A stretch of DNA of 64,000 bases from Pseudomonas sp. SJZ074. GTDB lineage: Bacteria > Pseudomonadota > Gammaproteobacteria > Pseudomonadales > Pseudomonadaceae. This document shows positions 27,982 through 37,433 of this stretch, piece by piece (positions within the stretch are counted from its first letter, which is position 1; the number at the start of each line of letters is the position of its first letter). A program made the translations under genes and the position numbers. Location of the stretch: assembly GCF_007828215.1 (NCBI RefSeq), contig NZ_VIUE01000007.1:1-64000 (forward strand), given 5' to 3'. Under the pieces are notes generated by a model that ran no database searches, had not been told where the DNA came from, and saw nothing but the letters and a program-made list of their open reading frames with translations.

Positions 27982-28058
27982 TGGCGCACCAGGCGGGATT
28001 CGAACCCACGACCCCTGCCTTCGGAGGGCAGTACTCTATCCAGCTGAGCTACTGGTGC
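27982..28058 (-). tRNA. tRNA-Arg (anticodon CCG)
   Basis: The minus strand folds as a 77-nt tRNA. The acceptor stem is GCACCAG / CTGGTGC, the D arm is AGCTCAGCTGGATAGAG, the anticodon stem CTGCC closes loop CTCCGAA (anticodon CCG), and the T arm contains GGTTCGAATCC. The 3' CCA is encoded. It forms the right edge of the accessory region and is a plausible insertion landmark. Confidence 0.96.
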
Positions 28059-28407
28059 AACGCGGCGCCATGATACTCATATGCATGGCGGGCGTCCATG
28101 CTGCTGATTTGCTGTTGTTTTCCGGCCTGGGGGCAGGCGTTGGCTACGCTGATCAGAAAAAACGGTCAATTTCGTCTTTTTCGTTCTTTTTTTCGAACAG
28201 CCTATTGTCCTTCACCCCCATCGGCCCTAGGATTCGTTTGAGATTTCAAACGCTCCTGTCTGGGTGCTGAACCGCACGTCTATGCTTGTTGTGCGTTATT
28301 TCTGTGCTTCAGCCCAGTGAATGATTTCCCTGACGGCAGCCCATAAGGCGCCTTTCTACAACTCTAATTCGCTCCGCGTGTGCGCGGTGCTGTTAAGGAA
28401 AGCCGAC
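28059..28407. other. Intergenic region upstream of gabD, no gene seen
   Basis: This 349 bp stretch between tRNA-Arg and gabD holds the tRNA promoter (minus strand) and the gabD promoter region. It contains T-rich runs near 28170-28200. I could not assign a convincing sigma-54 or regulator site. Confidence 0.6.
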
Positions 28408-29850
28408 ATGCAGCTTAAAGACACCCAGTTGTTCCGCCAGCAAGCCTTCATCGATGGCGCTTGGGTCGATGCGGACAATGGTCAGACGATCAAGGTCACC
28501 AATCCGGCAACGGGCGAAGTGTTGGGTACCGTGCCGAAAATGGGCGCTGCCGAAACCCGCCGCGCCATCGAGGCCGCCGACAAGGCGTTGCCGGCCTGGC
28601 GTGCACTGACTGCCAAGGAGCGCGCCAACAAGCTGCGCCGCTGGTATGAATTGCTGATCGAGAATCAGGACGACCTCGGTCGCCTGATGACCCTGGAGCA
28701 GGGCAAGCCGCTGGCCGAAGCCAAGGGCGAAATCGTCTATGCCGCGTCGTTCATCGAGTGGTTCGCCGAAGAAGCCAAGCGCATCTACGGTGACGTGATT
28801 CCCGGCCACCAGCCCGACAAGCGCCTGATCGTGATCAAGCAGCCGATCGGTGTGACCGCCGCCATTACTCCGTGGAACTTCCCGGCCGCGATGATCACCC
28901 GCAAGGCCGGCCCGGCTCTGGCCGCCGGTTGCACCATGGTCATCAAACCGGCCTCGCAAACGCCGTTTTCGGCCCTGGCCCTGGTGGAACTGGCGCACCG
29001 TGCCGGCATCCCGCAAGGCGTGCTGAGCGTGGTCACCGGCAGCGCCGGCGACATCGGCGGCGAGCTGACCAGCAACCCGATCGTGCGCAAGCTGTCCTTC
29101 ACCGGTTCGACCGAAATCGGTCGCCAACTGATGGCCGAATGTGCCAAGGACATCAAGAAAGTTTCCCTGGAACTGGGCGGCAACGCGCCGTTCATCGTGT
29201 TCGACGACGCGGACCTGGATAAGGCCGTCGAAGGCGCGATCATTTCCAAGTACCGCAACAACGGCCAGACCTGCGTCTGTGCCAACCGTCTGTACATCCA
29301 GGATTCGGTGTACGACGCGTTCGCGGAAAAACTCAAGGCCGCGGTGGCCAAGCTCAAGATCGGCAACGGTCTGGAAGACGGCACCACCACCGGTCCGCTG
29401 ATCGACGAGAAAGCCGTCGCCAAGGTCCAGGAGCACATCGCCGATGCCGTCGGCAAAGGTGCGACCGTACTGGCCGGTGGCAAGGCGATGGAAGGCAACT
29501 TCTTCGAGCCGACCATCCTGACCAACGTCCCGCAAACCGCTGCCGTGGCGAAGGAAGAAACCTTCGGCCCGCTGGCGCCGCTGTTCCGCTTCAAAGACGA
29601 AGCCGAAGTGATCGCGATGTCCAACGACACCGAGTTCGGCCTGGCCTCGTACTTCTATGCCCGTGACCTGGGCCGTGTGTTCCGTGTGGCCGAAGCCCTG
29701 GAATACGGCATGGTCGGCGTCAACACCGGGTTGATCTCCAACGAAGTCGCGCCGTTCGGCGGCATCAAGGCTTCGGGCCTGGGCCGTGAGGGTTCCAAGT
29801 ACGGCATCGAGGACTACTTGGAGATCAAGTACCTCTGCCTGGGTATCTGA
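28408..29850 (+). CDS. gabD: NADP-dependent succinate-semialdehyde dehydrogenase
   Basis: This 480-residue aldehyde dehydrogenase oxidises succinate semialdehyde to succinate, the last step of GABA breakdown. Conserved features are visible: catalytic Cys289 (GQTCVCANR), general base Glu255 (LELGGNAP), and the substrate/cofactor strand TPWNFPAAM. The C terminus EDYLEIKYLCLG is typical of GabD. The ATG at 28408 has AAGGA 8 bases upstream; the longer frame from 28321 is not needed. gabT lies 174 bp downstream on the same strand. Confidence 0.95.
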   Translation: MQLKDTQLFRQQAFIDGAWVDADNGQTIKVTNPATGEVLGTVPKMGAAETRRAIEAADKALPAWRALTAKERANKLRRWYELLIENQDDLGRLMTLEQGKPLAEAKGEIVYAASFIEWFAEEAKRIYGDVIPGHQPDKRLIVIKQPIGVTAAITPWNFPAAMITRKAGPALAAGCTMVIKPASQTPFSALALVELAHRAGIPQGVLSVVTGSAGDIGGELTSNPIVRKLSFTGSTEIGRQLMAECAKDIKKVSLELGGNAPFIVFDDADLDKAVEGAIISKYRNNGQTCVCANRLYIQDSVYDAFAEKLKAAVAKLKIGNGLEDGTTTGPLIDEKAVAKVQEHIADAVGKGATVLAGGKAMEGNFFEPTILTNVPQTAAVAKEETFGPLAPLFRFKDEAEVIAMSNDTEFGLASYFYARDLGRVFRVAEALEYGMVGVNTGLISNEVAPFGGIKASGLGREGSKYGIEDYLEIKYLCLGI

Positions 29851-30024
29851 TCCTGCTGCAAGCGCAAAGGGCACGAGAGCGCTGTCCCTTTGCGCCGTTT
29901 CAAAACTGCACTTTTTTCTGCGGCCGGGAACGCCGTGGCAGTCGATCATCGCATGCTGCCGCCGTTGAATTCCCGCCGTGTAATCCTTGAGCCGCGCCGC
30001 CCTGAGCTGCGAATGAGGACTGTA

Positions 30025-31302
30025 ATGAGCAAGACTAACGCTGATCTGATGGCCCGCCGTACCGCTGCCGTTCCACGTGGCGTCGGCCAGATCCACCCGA
30101 TCTTCGCCGAGTCGGCGAAGAACGCCACGGTGACCGATGTTGAAGGCCGCGAATTCATCGATTTCGCCGGCGGTATCGCCGTGCTGAACACCGGCCACGT
30201 GCACCCGAAAATCATCGCTGCCGTGACCGAACAGTTGAACAAGCTGACCCACACCTGCTTCCAGGTTTTGGCCTACGAGCCATACGTGGAGCTGTGCGAA
30301 AAAATCAACGCCAAGGTACCCGGCGATTTTGCCAAGAAAACCTTGCTGGTAACCACCGGCTCCGAAGCAGTGGAAAACGCCGTGAAGATCGCCCGTGCCG
30401 CCACTGGCCGTGCCGGGGTGATCGCTTTCACTGGCGCCTACCACGGCCGCACCATGATGACTCTGGGTCTGACTGGCAAGGTCGTGCCGTACTCGGCCGG
30501 CATGGGCCTGATGCCTGGCGGTATCTTCCGTGCGCTGTACCCGAACGAATTGCACGGCGTGAGCATCGACGATTCCATCGCCAGCATCGAACGCATCTTC
30601 AAGAACGACGCCGAGCCGCGTGACATTGCTGCAATCATCATCGAGCCGGTGCAGGGCGAGGGTGGTTTCTATGTGGCGCCTAAAGAGTTCATGAAGCGCC
30701 TGCGCGCCCTGTGCGACCAGCACGGCATTCTGCTGATCGCCGACGAAGTACAGACCGGCGCAGGCCGTACCGGTACCTTCTTTGCCATGGAACAGATGGG
30801 CGTTGCCGCCGACCTGACCACCTTCGCCAAATCCATCGCTGGCGGTTTCCCGCTGGCCGGTGTCTGCGGCAAGGCCGAATACATGGACGCCATCGCCCCG
30901 GGTGGCCTGGGTGGCACCTATGCGGGCAGCCCGATCGCTTGCGCGGCGGCGCTGGCGGTGATGGAAGTGTTCGAAGAAGAGCACCTGCTGGATCGCTGCA
31001 AGGCCGTGGGCGAGCGCCTGGTCAGCGGCCTCAAGGCTATCCAGAAGAAATACCCGGTAATCGGTGAAGTCCGTGCCCTGGGCGCGATGATTGCCGTGGA
31101 GCTGTTCGAAAACGGTGATACCCATAAGCCGAACGCCGCTGCCGTGGCTCAGGTCGTGGCCAAGGCGCGTGACAAGGGGTTGATCTTGTTGTCCTGCGGC
31201 ACTTATGGCAACGTCCTGCGTGTGCTGGTGCCGCTGACCTCGCCGGACGAACAGCTGGACAAAGGCCTGGCGATCCTCGAAGAGTGCTTCTCCGAACTCT
31301 GA
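30025..31302 (+). CDS. gabT: 4-aminobutyrate aminotransferase
   Basis: This 425-residue class III PLP aminotransferase converts GABA plus 2-oxoglutarate to succinate semialdehyde and glutamate, feeding GabD. The PLP Lys is Lys269 (FAKSIAGGFPL), preceded by the LIADEVQTGAGRTG motif. GAGGAC precedes the ATG at 30025; an ATG at 30013 overlaps that site. Together with gabD it forms the GABA catabolic pair, followed by a strong terminator. Confidence 0.95.
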   Translation: MSKTNADLMARRTAAVPRGVGQIHPIFAESAKNATVTDVEGREFIDFAGGIAVLNTGHVHPKIIAAVTEQLNKLTHTCFQVLAYEPYVELCEKINAKVPGDFAKKTLLVTTGSEAVENAVKIARAATGRAGVIAFTGAYHGRTMMTLGLTGKVVPYSAGMGLMPGGIFRALYPNELHGVSIDDSIASIERIFKNDAEPRDIAAIIIEPVQGEGGFYVAPKEFMKRLRALCDQHGILLIADEVQTGAGRTGTFFAMEQMGVAADLTTFAKSIAGGFPLAGVCGKAEYMDAIAPGGLGGTYAGSPIACAAALAVMEVFEEEHLLDRCKAVGERLVSGLKAIQKKYPVIGEVRALGAMIAVELFENGDTHKPNAAAVAQVVAKARDKGLILLSCGTYGNVLRVLVPLTSPDEQLDKGLAILEECFSEL

Positions 31303-31327
31303 CTTTTCGAGCTGTGCGCTGACCCAC

Positions 31328-31357
31328 AAAAAACCCGCTTTTTAGCGGGTTTTTTCA
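31328..31357 (+). terminator. Rho-independent terminator of gabDT
   Basis: Arms AAAACCCGCT and AGCGGGTTTT with a short loop and a T run, about 26 bases after the gabT stop. Confidence 0.88.
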
Positions 31358-31443
31358 TGCCCGGGTGCCTATCCTGAGGGTTTGGACTGTCTGGAACGGC
31401 AGCTATTGTCTAAGGTGCAGGTATTGCAAGGGAGCGATGCCGC

Positions 31444-32661
31444 ATGACTGCTGTGGATTTACCCGCTGTACCCCGCATATTGATCGCCGAGGCCGACCCG
31501 GCCTCCCGTGAGTTACTGGAACAGGTGTTATCGGATCTGCGTTGCGATGCGCGGGTGGACACATGCAGCGAGGGCAGACGGGCGCTGGAGTTGTTGGCGC
31601 ATCATCCTTACGATCTGGTGATCGCTGATTGGGAGCTGCCGGGTGTCGATGGCTTGAGTATCCTGCGCGGCCTTCGCAACCAGCGCCGCACCCCACCATT
31701 GCCATTCATCCTGATGAGTCGACGCAATGACAGCGCCAGCGTGCGTGAGGTATTGCCGCTGGCGCCGGCCGCCTATCTGACCAAACCCTTGGACCGGGAA
31801 AGCCTGAGCCGGCGTCTGCACGGCTTGCTGTTGGATGGCTCCGAAGACGCCGCCAGCGACGCGCCGGCTCCTGGGCCTGCGCTGACCCTGGCTGCGTATC
31901 TTGAGCGTCGGCGCGAGCAGTCCGAAGGCGCACCGTTGATGACCGATGTGCAAGTGGCGGTCAAGCGCAGCCTCAACCCCAGCGGCCTGGACCTGAAGTT
32001 GCTGGAAGAGGAAATCCGCACCGACCCGCAGATCACCGCCGTGCTGATCGCCGCGGCCAACAGCGCAGCCCAGCACCAGGGCGGCGGTCCGGTGCAGACC
32101 GTGGCCCAGGCGCTGCACCAGCTCGGCAGCGGGCAAAGCATGAACCTGATCCTCGGGTTGACCCTCAAGCGCTGTGCCCGCCTCAATAATCCCTGTCTGG
32201 CGGATTATGCCGAGCGTTATTGGCTATTGTCGCTGCACACCGCCGAATACGCCCGGACGATGGCTCGTTTGCTGGATCTGGATCAGGAGCGCTGTTATTG
32301 CGCCGGGCTGCTGCATCGCCTGGGTGAACTGGCGGTGTTGCGCTGTCTGGAAGAATGGAAACAGGCCAATGGCGCACTGGATGAGCCGGAGGAGGTGGGC
32401 AATGTCCTGGCGCAGTACGGTGCCGGTTTCGGCTCGGCGTTGCGTACCCGCTGGCGCTTGCCGCTGGAGCTGCGGGAGTTGATTGCGGCAGTCTATGGCC
32501 TCGGCGGCGGGGTGTACTCCCGCGAGGCCCTGGTGATGGACATGGCGGCGCAAATGGCCCACCTGACCGAGCATGAAGGCCTCGAAGAGCTGGCCCGGGG
32601 GCGCACGGCGCGTCTGCTGAAGATCGGTTTGCCGGAGTTGATGCGTTTGCGCAGGAAGTAG
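31444..32661 (+). CDS. Response regulator with REC and HDOD domains
   Basis: This 405-residue protein has an N-terminal receiver domain (about 10-130) with the phosphoacceptor Asp in LVIADWELPG and the conserved Lys in LTKPLD. A C-terminal HDOD domain (about 170-380) follows. HDOD proteins act in signalling, often affecting c-di-GMP, motility or secretion. No sensor kinase is adjacent, so its input is unknown. GGGAG lies 10 bases upstream of the ATG. A REPIN follows. Confidence 0.85.
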   Translation: MTAVDLPAVPRILIAEADPASRELLEQVLSDLRCDARVDTCSEGRRALELLAHHPYDLVIADWELPGVDGLSILRGLRNQRRTPPLPFILMSRRNDSASVREVLPLAPAAYLTKPLDRESLSRRLHGLLLDGSEDAASDAPAPGPALTLAAYLERRREQSEGAPLMTDVQVAVKRSLNPSGLDLKLLEEEIRTDPQITAVLIAAANSAAQHQGGGPVQTVAQALHQLGSGQSMNLILGLTLKRCARLNNPCLADYAERYWLLSLHTAEYARTMARLLDLDQERCYCAGLLHRLGELAVLRCLEEWKQANGALDEPEEVGNVLAQYGAGFGSALRTRWRLPLELRELIAAVYGLGGGVYSREALVMDMAAQMAHLTEHEGLEELARGRTARLLKIGLPELMRLRRK

Positions 32662-32675
32662 GAGCACAGTGACCC

Positions 32676-32767
32676 CTGTGGGAGTGGGCTTGCTCGCGAA
32701 TGGGATCTGTCAGCTACGTTGATGTTGGCTCGCATACCGCTTTCGCGAGCAAGCCCGCTCCCACAGG
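32676..32767. repeat. REPIN between convergent genes
   Basis: Inverted REP cores (GTGGGAGTGGGCTTGCTCGC and GCGAGCAAGCCCGCTCCCAC) around a 45 bp spacer, between the ends of the HDOD gene and the GGDEF gene. Confidence 0.9.
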
Positions 32768-32779
32768 GTCTTTTGTCGA

Positions 32780-33811
32780 TCAGGCGACGATGATGCGATT
32801 TTTGCCCTGGCGCTTGGCTTCGTACATGGCGGCGTCAGCGCGCGCGAACAGGCTGTCGAGGGTCTGGTCTTCGTCGGTGATGCTGGTCAGGCCCTGGCTG
32901 ACGGTGATGCCGAAACCCTGCTCCCCGCTGCGAAAGGTCAGGCGCTGGATTTCCCGTTGCAGGCGCTCGGCCACTTGCATTGCCATGTCCGGGGCACAGC
33001 CGGGGAATACGGCGGCGAACTCTTCGCCGCCGATCCGTCCGAACAGGTCGCCGCTGCGGAGCACGGTCCGCCCGCTTTCGGCGATTTTCTGCAGCACGTT
33101 GTCGCCCTCCTGATGACCGTAGGTGTCGTTGATCACCTTGAAATCATCGATGTCCAGCAACAGGAATGCCATGGGCGTTCCTTGCAATCGTGCCTGCTCG
33201 AATTCGCGATGGGCACATTCGAAGAAGTGGCGGCGATTGCTGCTCTGGGTCAGCACGTCGGTGGTCGCCAGTCGCTGCAGCTCGCTTTCCAGCAGCTTCT
33301 TTTCGGTGATGTCTTCGGCGATGCCCACCACGATCACCGGCTGCCCCGATTCGGCCTGGCGGTTGATGAAGCATTTGTCGCTTAGCCAGCGGATCTGCCC
33401 ATCGGCGGCGATGATGCGGTACTCACGATCCTCCACGGCACCTTTGACCAGCACTTCGGCCAGGCTGCGTTCGGCGTAATCCAGGTCGTCGGGGTAGATT
33501 GCGTCACGCCACTCGTTGAAATCCGCCAGCACCAGACCGACGGGCCGGCCGAAGATCCGTTCGTAGGCGGGGCTTACATAGAGCAGTTGCCGGGTTTCCC
33601 AGTTGAATGCCCAGAGCACTGCATTGACGCTGACCAGCAATGAGCTGAAGAGCTGTTCACGTTCGCTCAGGCGCGCCACCTCGCCCTTGGCGTGCATCAG
33701 CGCCATGAGCGTCTGGGCCGCCTCGGGCCAATGAGGTTGGGTTGAATCCTGCAGGTTCTTGTCGACCATTGGTACAAATCTCAAAGAGCGTGCATTGTTG
33801 AAGGTTCGCAC
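32780..33811 (-). CDS. PAS-GGDEF diguanylate cyclase
   Basis: This 343-residue protein has a PAS domain (about 55-170, ending VVGIAEDITEKK) and a C-terminal GGDEF domain (about 180-343). The active site is GGEEF, a functional GGDEF variant. An I-site RSGD lies five residues before it, so product inhibition by c-di-GMP is expected. It makes c-di-GMP from two GTP. The start is ambiguous: GTG at 33811 with GGAG 7 bases upstream, or ATG at 33769. It has no membrane segment. Confidence 0.88.
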   Translation of the reverse strand: MRTFNNARSLRFVPMVDKNLQDSTQPHWPEAAQTLMALMHAKGEVARLSEREQLFSSLLVSVNAVLWAFNWETRQLLYVSPAYERIFGRPVGLVLADFNEWRDAIYPDDLDYAERSLAEVLVKGAVEDREYRIIAADGQIRWLSDKCFINRQAESGQPVIVVGIAEDITEKKLLESELQRLATTDVLTQSSNRRHFFECAHREFEQARLQGTPMAFLLLDIDDFKVINDTYGHQEGDNVLQKIAESGRTVLRSGDLFGRIGGEEFAAVFPGCAPDMAMQVAERLQREIQRLTFRSGEQGFGITVSQGLTSITDEDQTLDSLFARADAAMYEAKRQGKNRIIVA

Positions 33812-33935
33812 GCGCTTGCTCCGAAGCCCGCCCGGATGGCGAAGTGCTCTTGAGATAAGGGATTCGGGGTGAAGTTCCTTTTCAGGCGACGAAGGGGTGG
33901 GGTTCTGGCAGTCGCAGGATTGGGTGCAGAAAAGA

Positions 33936-33961
33936 AAACCCCGCCGGGTGGCGGGGTTTGG
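33936..33961 (-). terminator. Terminator hairpin after desA
   Basis: Arms AAACCCCGCC and GGCGGGGTTT form a strong hairpin 3-4 bases beyond the desA stop on the minus strand. Runs of A and T on both sides suggest bidirectional termination. Confidence 0.82.
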
Positions 33962-33964
33962 TTA

Positions 33965-35149
33965 TCAGGCCGTAGCAGGCCGCAACGAGTAGGTCTTGAG
34001 TTGATCGGCAAAGTCGCGCAAGGATTGGATGCCGCTGACCTCGGCGTCGTGGACCCATTCCTTGATAGCCGCCAGCATGTCGTGGCCGTTGCTGCTGGTC
34101 TTGGCCCAGATCTGCTGCAGGGCCAGGCGTTTTTCGTAGATAACCTTCAATGCCTGGCTGTGCTCCAGCATGTTCTGGATGCGTAGATGGTGACGTTCAT
34201 CCAGCAGGCTGGTTTCCCGCGACAGCAGGCGTTTGGCCCGGTGGAACTGGTGGCGCACCGAATGATCGACCTTTTCCAGTTCCTGCTTGACCAGCGGGGC
34301 GATCACCAGCCTGCGGTACTGGGCCATGATCTGGAACCGATTGTTGAGGATCGCGAGGGCGGTATCCATGTCCAGATGACCCTTGCCTTCGATCCGATGG
34401 GCAATCGGCGCGACCCGCTGGACCTTGGCCAGATGCAGGAAGCGGAACACCTGGATCCAGGCCCAGCCCAGGTCGAACTCCCATTTGCGTACCGACAGCT
34501 TGGCCGAGTTAGGGTAGGTGTGGTGGTTGTTGTGCAACTCTTCGCCACCGATCAGGATGCCCCAGGGTACCAGGTTGGTCGCTGCGTCGCGGCACTCGAA
34601 GTTGCGGTAGCCCACGGCATGGCCCAGGCCATTGACCACGCCGGCGGCCCAGACCGGGATCCACATCATCTGGATCGCCCAGATGGTGATGCCGATGGTG
34701 CCGAACAACAGCAGGTCGATCACGCCCATGATCGCCACGCCCAGGAGTGGGTAGCGGCTGTAGAGGTTGCGTTCGATCCAGTCTTCGGGGCAGTTTTTGC
34801 CGTAGATGCGCAGGGTTTCCGGGTTTTCCGCTTCGGCGCGGTACAGCTCGGCGCCTTTGCGCAGCACGGTGGACAGGCCTTTGACGACCGGACTGTGGGG
34901 ATCGTCGACGGTTTCGCACTTGGCGTGGTGCTTGCGGTGGATAGCGGTCCACTCGCGGGTGTTCTGCCCTGTGGTCAACCATAGCCAGAAGCGGAAGAAA
35001 TGTTTGAGGCCGGCGTTGAGCTCCAGGGAGCGGTGAGCCGAATAACGGTGCAGATAGACCGTGACGCTGATGATCGTGACGTGGGTCATCAGCAGGGTGA
35101 CCGCCACCAGCGACCAGGGCGACAAGCCAAGAAAACCTTCGTACCACAT
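33965..35149 (-). CDS. desA: DesA, delta-9 fatty acid (phospholipid) desaturase
   Basis: This 394-residue membrane desaturase has the three His boxes of the family: HRYSAH, HRKHH and HNNHH, which bind the diiron centre. Membrane segments flank them. In P. aeruginosa DesA (PA0286) introduces a delta-9 double bond into acyl chains of phospholipids and shares this neighbourhood (GGDEF/EAL gene, oscA, sbp, cysTWA). The start MWYEGFLGLS at 35149 matches the family N terminus as I recall it; a TTG frame to 35197 is possible but lacks support. The C-terminal 130 residues are helical and cytoplasmic. Confidence 0.9.
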   Translation of the reverse strand: MWYEGFLGLSPWSLVAVTLLMTHVTIISVTVYLHRYSAHRSLELNAGLKHFFRFWLWLTTGQNTREWTAIHRKHHAKCETVDDPHSPVVKGLSTVLRKGAELYRAEAENPETLRIYGKNCPEDWIERNLYSRYPLLGVAIMGVIDLLLFGTIGITIWAIQMMWIPVWAAGVVNGLGHAVGYRNFECRDAATNLVPWGILIGGEELHNNHHTYPNSAKLSVRKWEFDLGWAWIQVFRFLHLAKVQRVAPIAHRIEGKGHLDMDTALAILNNRFQIMAQYRRLVIAPLVKQELEKVDHSVRHQFHRAKRLLSRETSLLDERHHLRIQNMLEHSQALKVIYEKRLALQQIWAKTSSNGHDMLAAIKEWVHDAEVSGIQSLRDFADQLKTYSLRPATA

Positions 35150-35283
35150 AGGCTGTAGGGCCCTCGATAAAGATAGAAACAGCCGTTGCATTATCAACAG
35201 CCCTACAGATAAAACCAGTCGGCCTTTCAGATAAGAGTGGCAGGATGTTTCTTCCTCTATAATCCCCGCCTATTTATAAGGAC

Positions 35284-37200
35284 ATGGACGACCGCATGAC
35301 TGCCCATCACCGCATTGCCATGGGTGAAGCGCTGCTTTACCTGGTGCTATCAATTGCCTGGTTGCAACTGGTTGGTTATTTATTAAGCAGTTTCTTCGAT
35401 CAATCCGCCGCCAGGCAGACCTGGCAACTGATCAACGGCTATGCCTGGCTGCTGGTCAGCGCCGGGTTGATCTTTTTCGCGCGGGTGCGGATGTCCCGGT
35501 CCGGCGAAGGAGGGCACACGGGCGATCGCGAGCGTCTGCGCCAGGCCGCCGCCGTCTTCGATTGCACCCGCGAAGGGGTACTGGTGACGGATCGCAGCGG
35601 GCTCATCGTGCACGTGAACCGAGCCTTCATGGTAATAACCGGTTATGACCGGGATGAGGTGCTGGGCCGGCGCCCCAACCTGTTCAAGTCCGGCCGCCAT
35701 GGGCCGGATTTCTACCGCGACATGTTTGCTTCCCTGAACGGGCGGGGCGAATGGAGCGGGGAAATCTGGAATCGACGCAAAAGCGGTGAGATCTTCCCGC
35801 AGTGGCAGACGATCCGGGCGCTCGTCGACGACAACGGCCAGGTCAGCCAGTACGTTGCAGTGTTCTCCGACATCAGTGCGATCAAGGATTCGCAACACGA
35901 ACTGTCATACCTGGCTCATCACGATCCGCTGACCGGCCTGCCCAACCGCATGCTGTTTTCCGACCGTGCGGAACAGGCCCTGGCGTCGGCGCAACTGCAC
36001 AAGCGCGGCTGCGCCCTGCTGTTGGTGGACCTGGACCATTTCAAGAACATCAATGACAGCCTCGGACACTCGGTGGGCGACGAGTTGCTCAAAGGCGTGG
36101 CCGAGCGGTTCCAGGAGCTCTTCGTGCCGGGGGTGACCCTGGCTCGCCTGGGCGGCGATGAGTTTGCCGTACTGGTGGAAAACTGTTCGCAGCCGGGGCA
36201 GGCAGCGGTCCTGGCCCAGCGCATTCTCGACGTCCTGAAGGAGCCACTGCGGGTCGACAGTCATGCCTTGTTCATCAACGCCAGTATCGGTATCAGCCTG
36301 TTTCCCGGTGACGCCCTCAGCGCCGGTCAATTGTTGCGCAATGCCGACTCGGCCCTGTTCAAGGCCAAGAGCACCGGGCGTGACGGCTATGCCTTGTACA
36401 CCGAAGAATTGACCGCCCATGCGCAACAACAGGTCGAGATTGCCTTCGAACTGCGTCGTGCCCTTGCCCAGCAAGAGTTGCGGGTCCATTACCAGCCGGT
36501 GCACGACCTGGCGTCCAATCGCCTGATAGGCGTCGAAGCGCTGGTGCGTTGGGAGCATCCTGTGCGTGGTTTGATCTCGCCGGCCGAATTCATCCCCGTC
36601 GCCGAGCGCACCGGGCTGATCGCCCAGATCGATGGCTGGGTCATGGCCCAGGCCTGCCGACAGATGTGCCAGTGGCAGCAGGCCGGGGTCGCGTTGACGT
36701 TCGTCGCGGTGAACGTTTCCAGCCGATTGTTCGCCCATCGCGAGTTGTATGAGCAGGTTTCCCAGGTGCTGCATGAGACCGGTCTGGATCCGTCGTTCCT
36801 GGAGTTGGAGGTGACCGAAAGCGCGGTGATGGAAGATCCGGAAGTGGCGTTGGAGCAGATGCATCGTTTGCGGGAGCTGGGCGTGCGCCTGGCGATCGAT
36901 GACTTCGGCACCGGCTATTCGTCGTTGCTGCGGCTCAAGCGCTTGCCGGTGCAGAAACTCAAGATCGACCAGGGTTTTGTCGCCGGGTTGCCGTGGGATG
37001 AGGACGACGCGGCAATCGTCCGGGTCATCATCGCCCTTGCCCGTAGCATGGGTATGCAGGTGCACGCCGAAGGCATCGAACAGCGCGAACAGGCGGGATT
37101 CCTGCTGGAGCAGGGCGGTGAGATGGGACAGGGCTACTGGTTCGGGCGGCCGATGCCGGCGCAGCAGCTGGATTGGGAACGGGCCCCGGCGATCACCTGA
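35284..37200 (+). CDS. Membrane PAS-GGDEF-EAL protein (c-di-GMP turnover)
   Basis: This 638-residue protein has two N-terminal membrane helices (about 15-37 and 50-67), a PAS domain (about 90-205), a GGDEF domain with an intact GGDEF motif (RLGGDEFAVL), and an EAL domain with GVEALVRWEH, a DDFGTGYSS loop and EGIE. All key EAL residues look present, so phosphodiesterase activity is likely; the GGDEF part may be active or GTP-sensing. It corresponds by position to P. aeruginosa PA0285. Start uncertain: ATG at 35284 is close to AAGGA, and ATG at 35296 is in frame. A TATAAT box lies at 35258-35263. It is divergent from desA. Confidence 0.88.
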   Translation: MDDRMTAHHRIAMGEALLYLVLSIAWLQLVGYLLSSFFDQSAARQTWQLINGYAWLLVSAGLIFFARVRMSRSGEGGHTGDRERLRQAAAVFDCTREGVLVTDRSGLIVHVNRAFMVITGYDRDEVLGRRPNLFKSGRHGPDFYRDMFASLNGRGEWSGEIWNRRKSGEIFPQWQTIRALVDDNGQVSQYVAVFSDISAIKDSQHELSYLAHHDPLTGLPNRMLFSDRAEQALASAQLHKRGCALLLVDLDHFKNINDSLGHSVGDELLKGVAERFQELFVPGVTLARLGGDEFAVLVENCSQPGQAAVLAQRILDVLKEPLRVDSHALFINASIGISLFPGDALSAGQLLRNADSALFKAKSTGRDGYALYTEELTAHAQQQVEIAFELRRALAQQELRVHYQPVHDLASNRLIGVEALVRWEHPVRGLISPAEFIPVAERTGLIAQIDGWVMAQACRQMCQWQQAGVALTFVAVNVSSRLFAHRELYEQVSQVLHETGLDPSFLELEVTESAVMEDPEVALEQMHRLRELGVRLAIDDFGTGYSSLLRLKRLPVQKLKIDQGFVAGLPWDEDDAAIVRVIIALARSMGMQVHAEGIEQREQAGFLLEQGGEMGQGYWFGRPMPAQQLDWERAPAIT

Positions 37201-37211
37201 CAGACAAAAAA

Positions 37212-37304
37212 ACCTGTGGGAACGAGCCTGCTCGCGATAGCGGTGGGACAGTCAACATTTTGGTCTCTGGCAGACCGCATCGCGAGCAGGCTCGCCCCCA
37301 CAGG
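37212..37304. repeat. REPIN after the GGDEF-EAL gene
   Basis: Inverted REP cores (GTGGGAACGAGCCTGCTCGC and GCGAGCAGGCTCGCCCCCAC) around a spacer, upstream of oscA. Confidence 0.88.
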
Positions 37305-37331
37305 ATCTGTTGGTATTTTGGTTATATAAAA

Positions 37332-37356
37332 ATTCTTAAATAGTCTTTTTAAGAAT
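37332..37356. promoter_or_regulatory. AT-rich palindrome upstream of oscA-sbp
   Basis: Perfect 9 bp arms ATTCTTAAA and TTTAAGAAT separated by 7 bases lie 78 bases before the oscA start. The region suits a sulphur-starvation promoter, and CysB is the expected regulator, but the site does not spell a known CysB consensus. The operator role is inference. Confidence 0.5.
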
Positions 37357-37433
37357 ATCACGGCTTATCTAGTATTGCTCCAACGCCCCAGGCAGTGCCG
37401 CCACTGCCGGGCATTCATTCAAGGAGCAGCAGC

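Noticed and set aside
28100..28200. A sigma-54 promoter before gabD
   Set aside because: A GG/GC pair was considered near GGCAGGCGTTGGCT, but the -24/-12 spacing does not fit.
28393..31329. A 978-codon open frame antisense to gabD and gabT
   Set aside because: It covers two well-conserved enzymes on the other strand and shows no domain pattern of its own.
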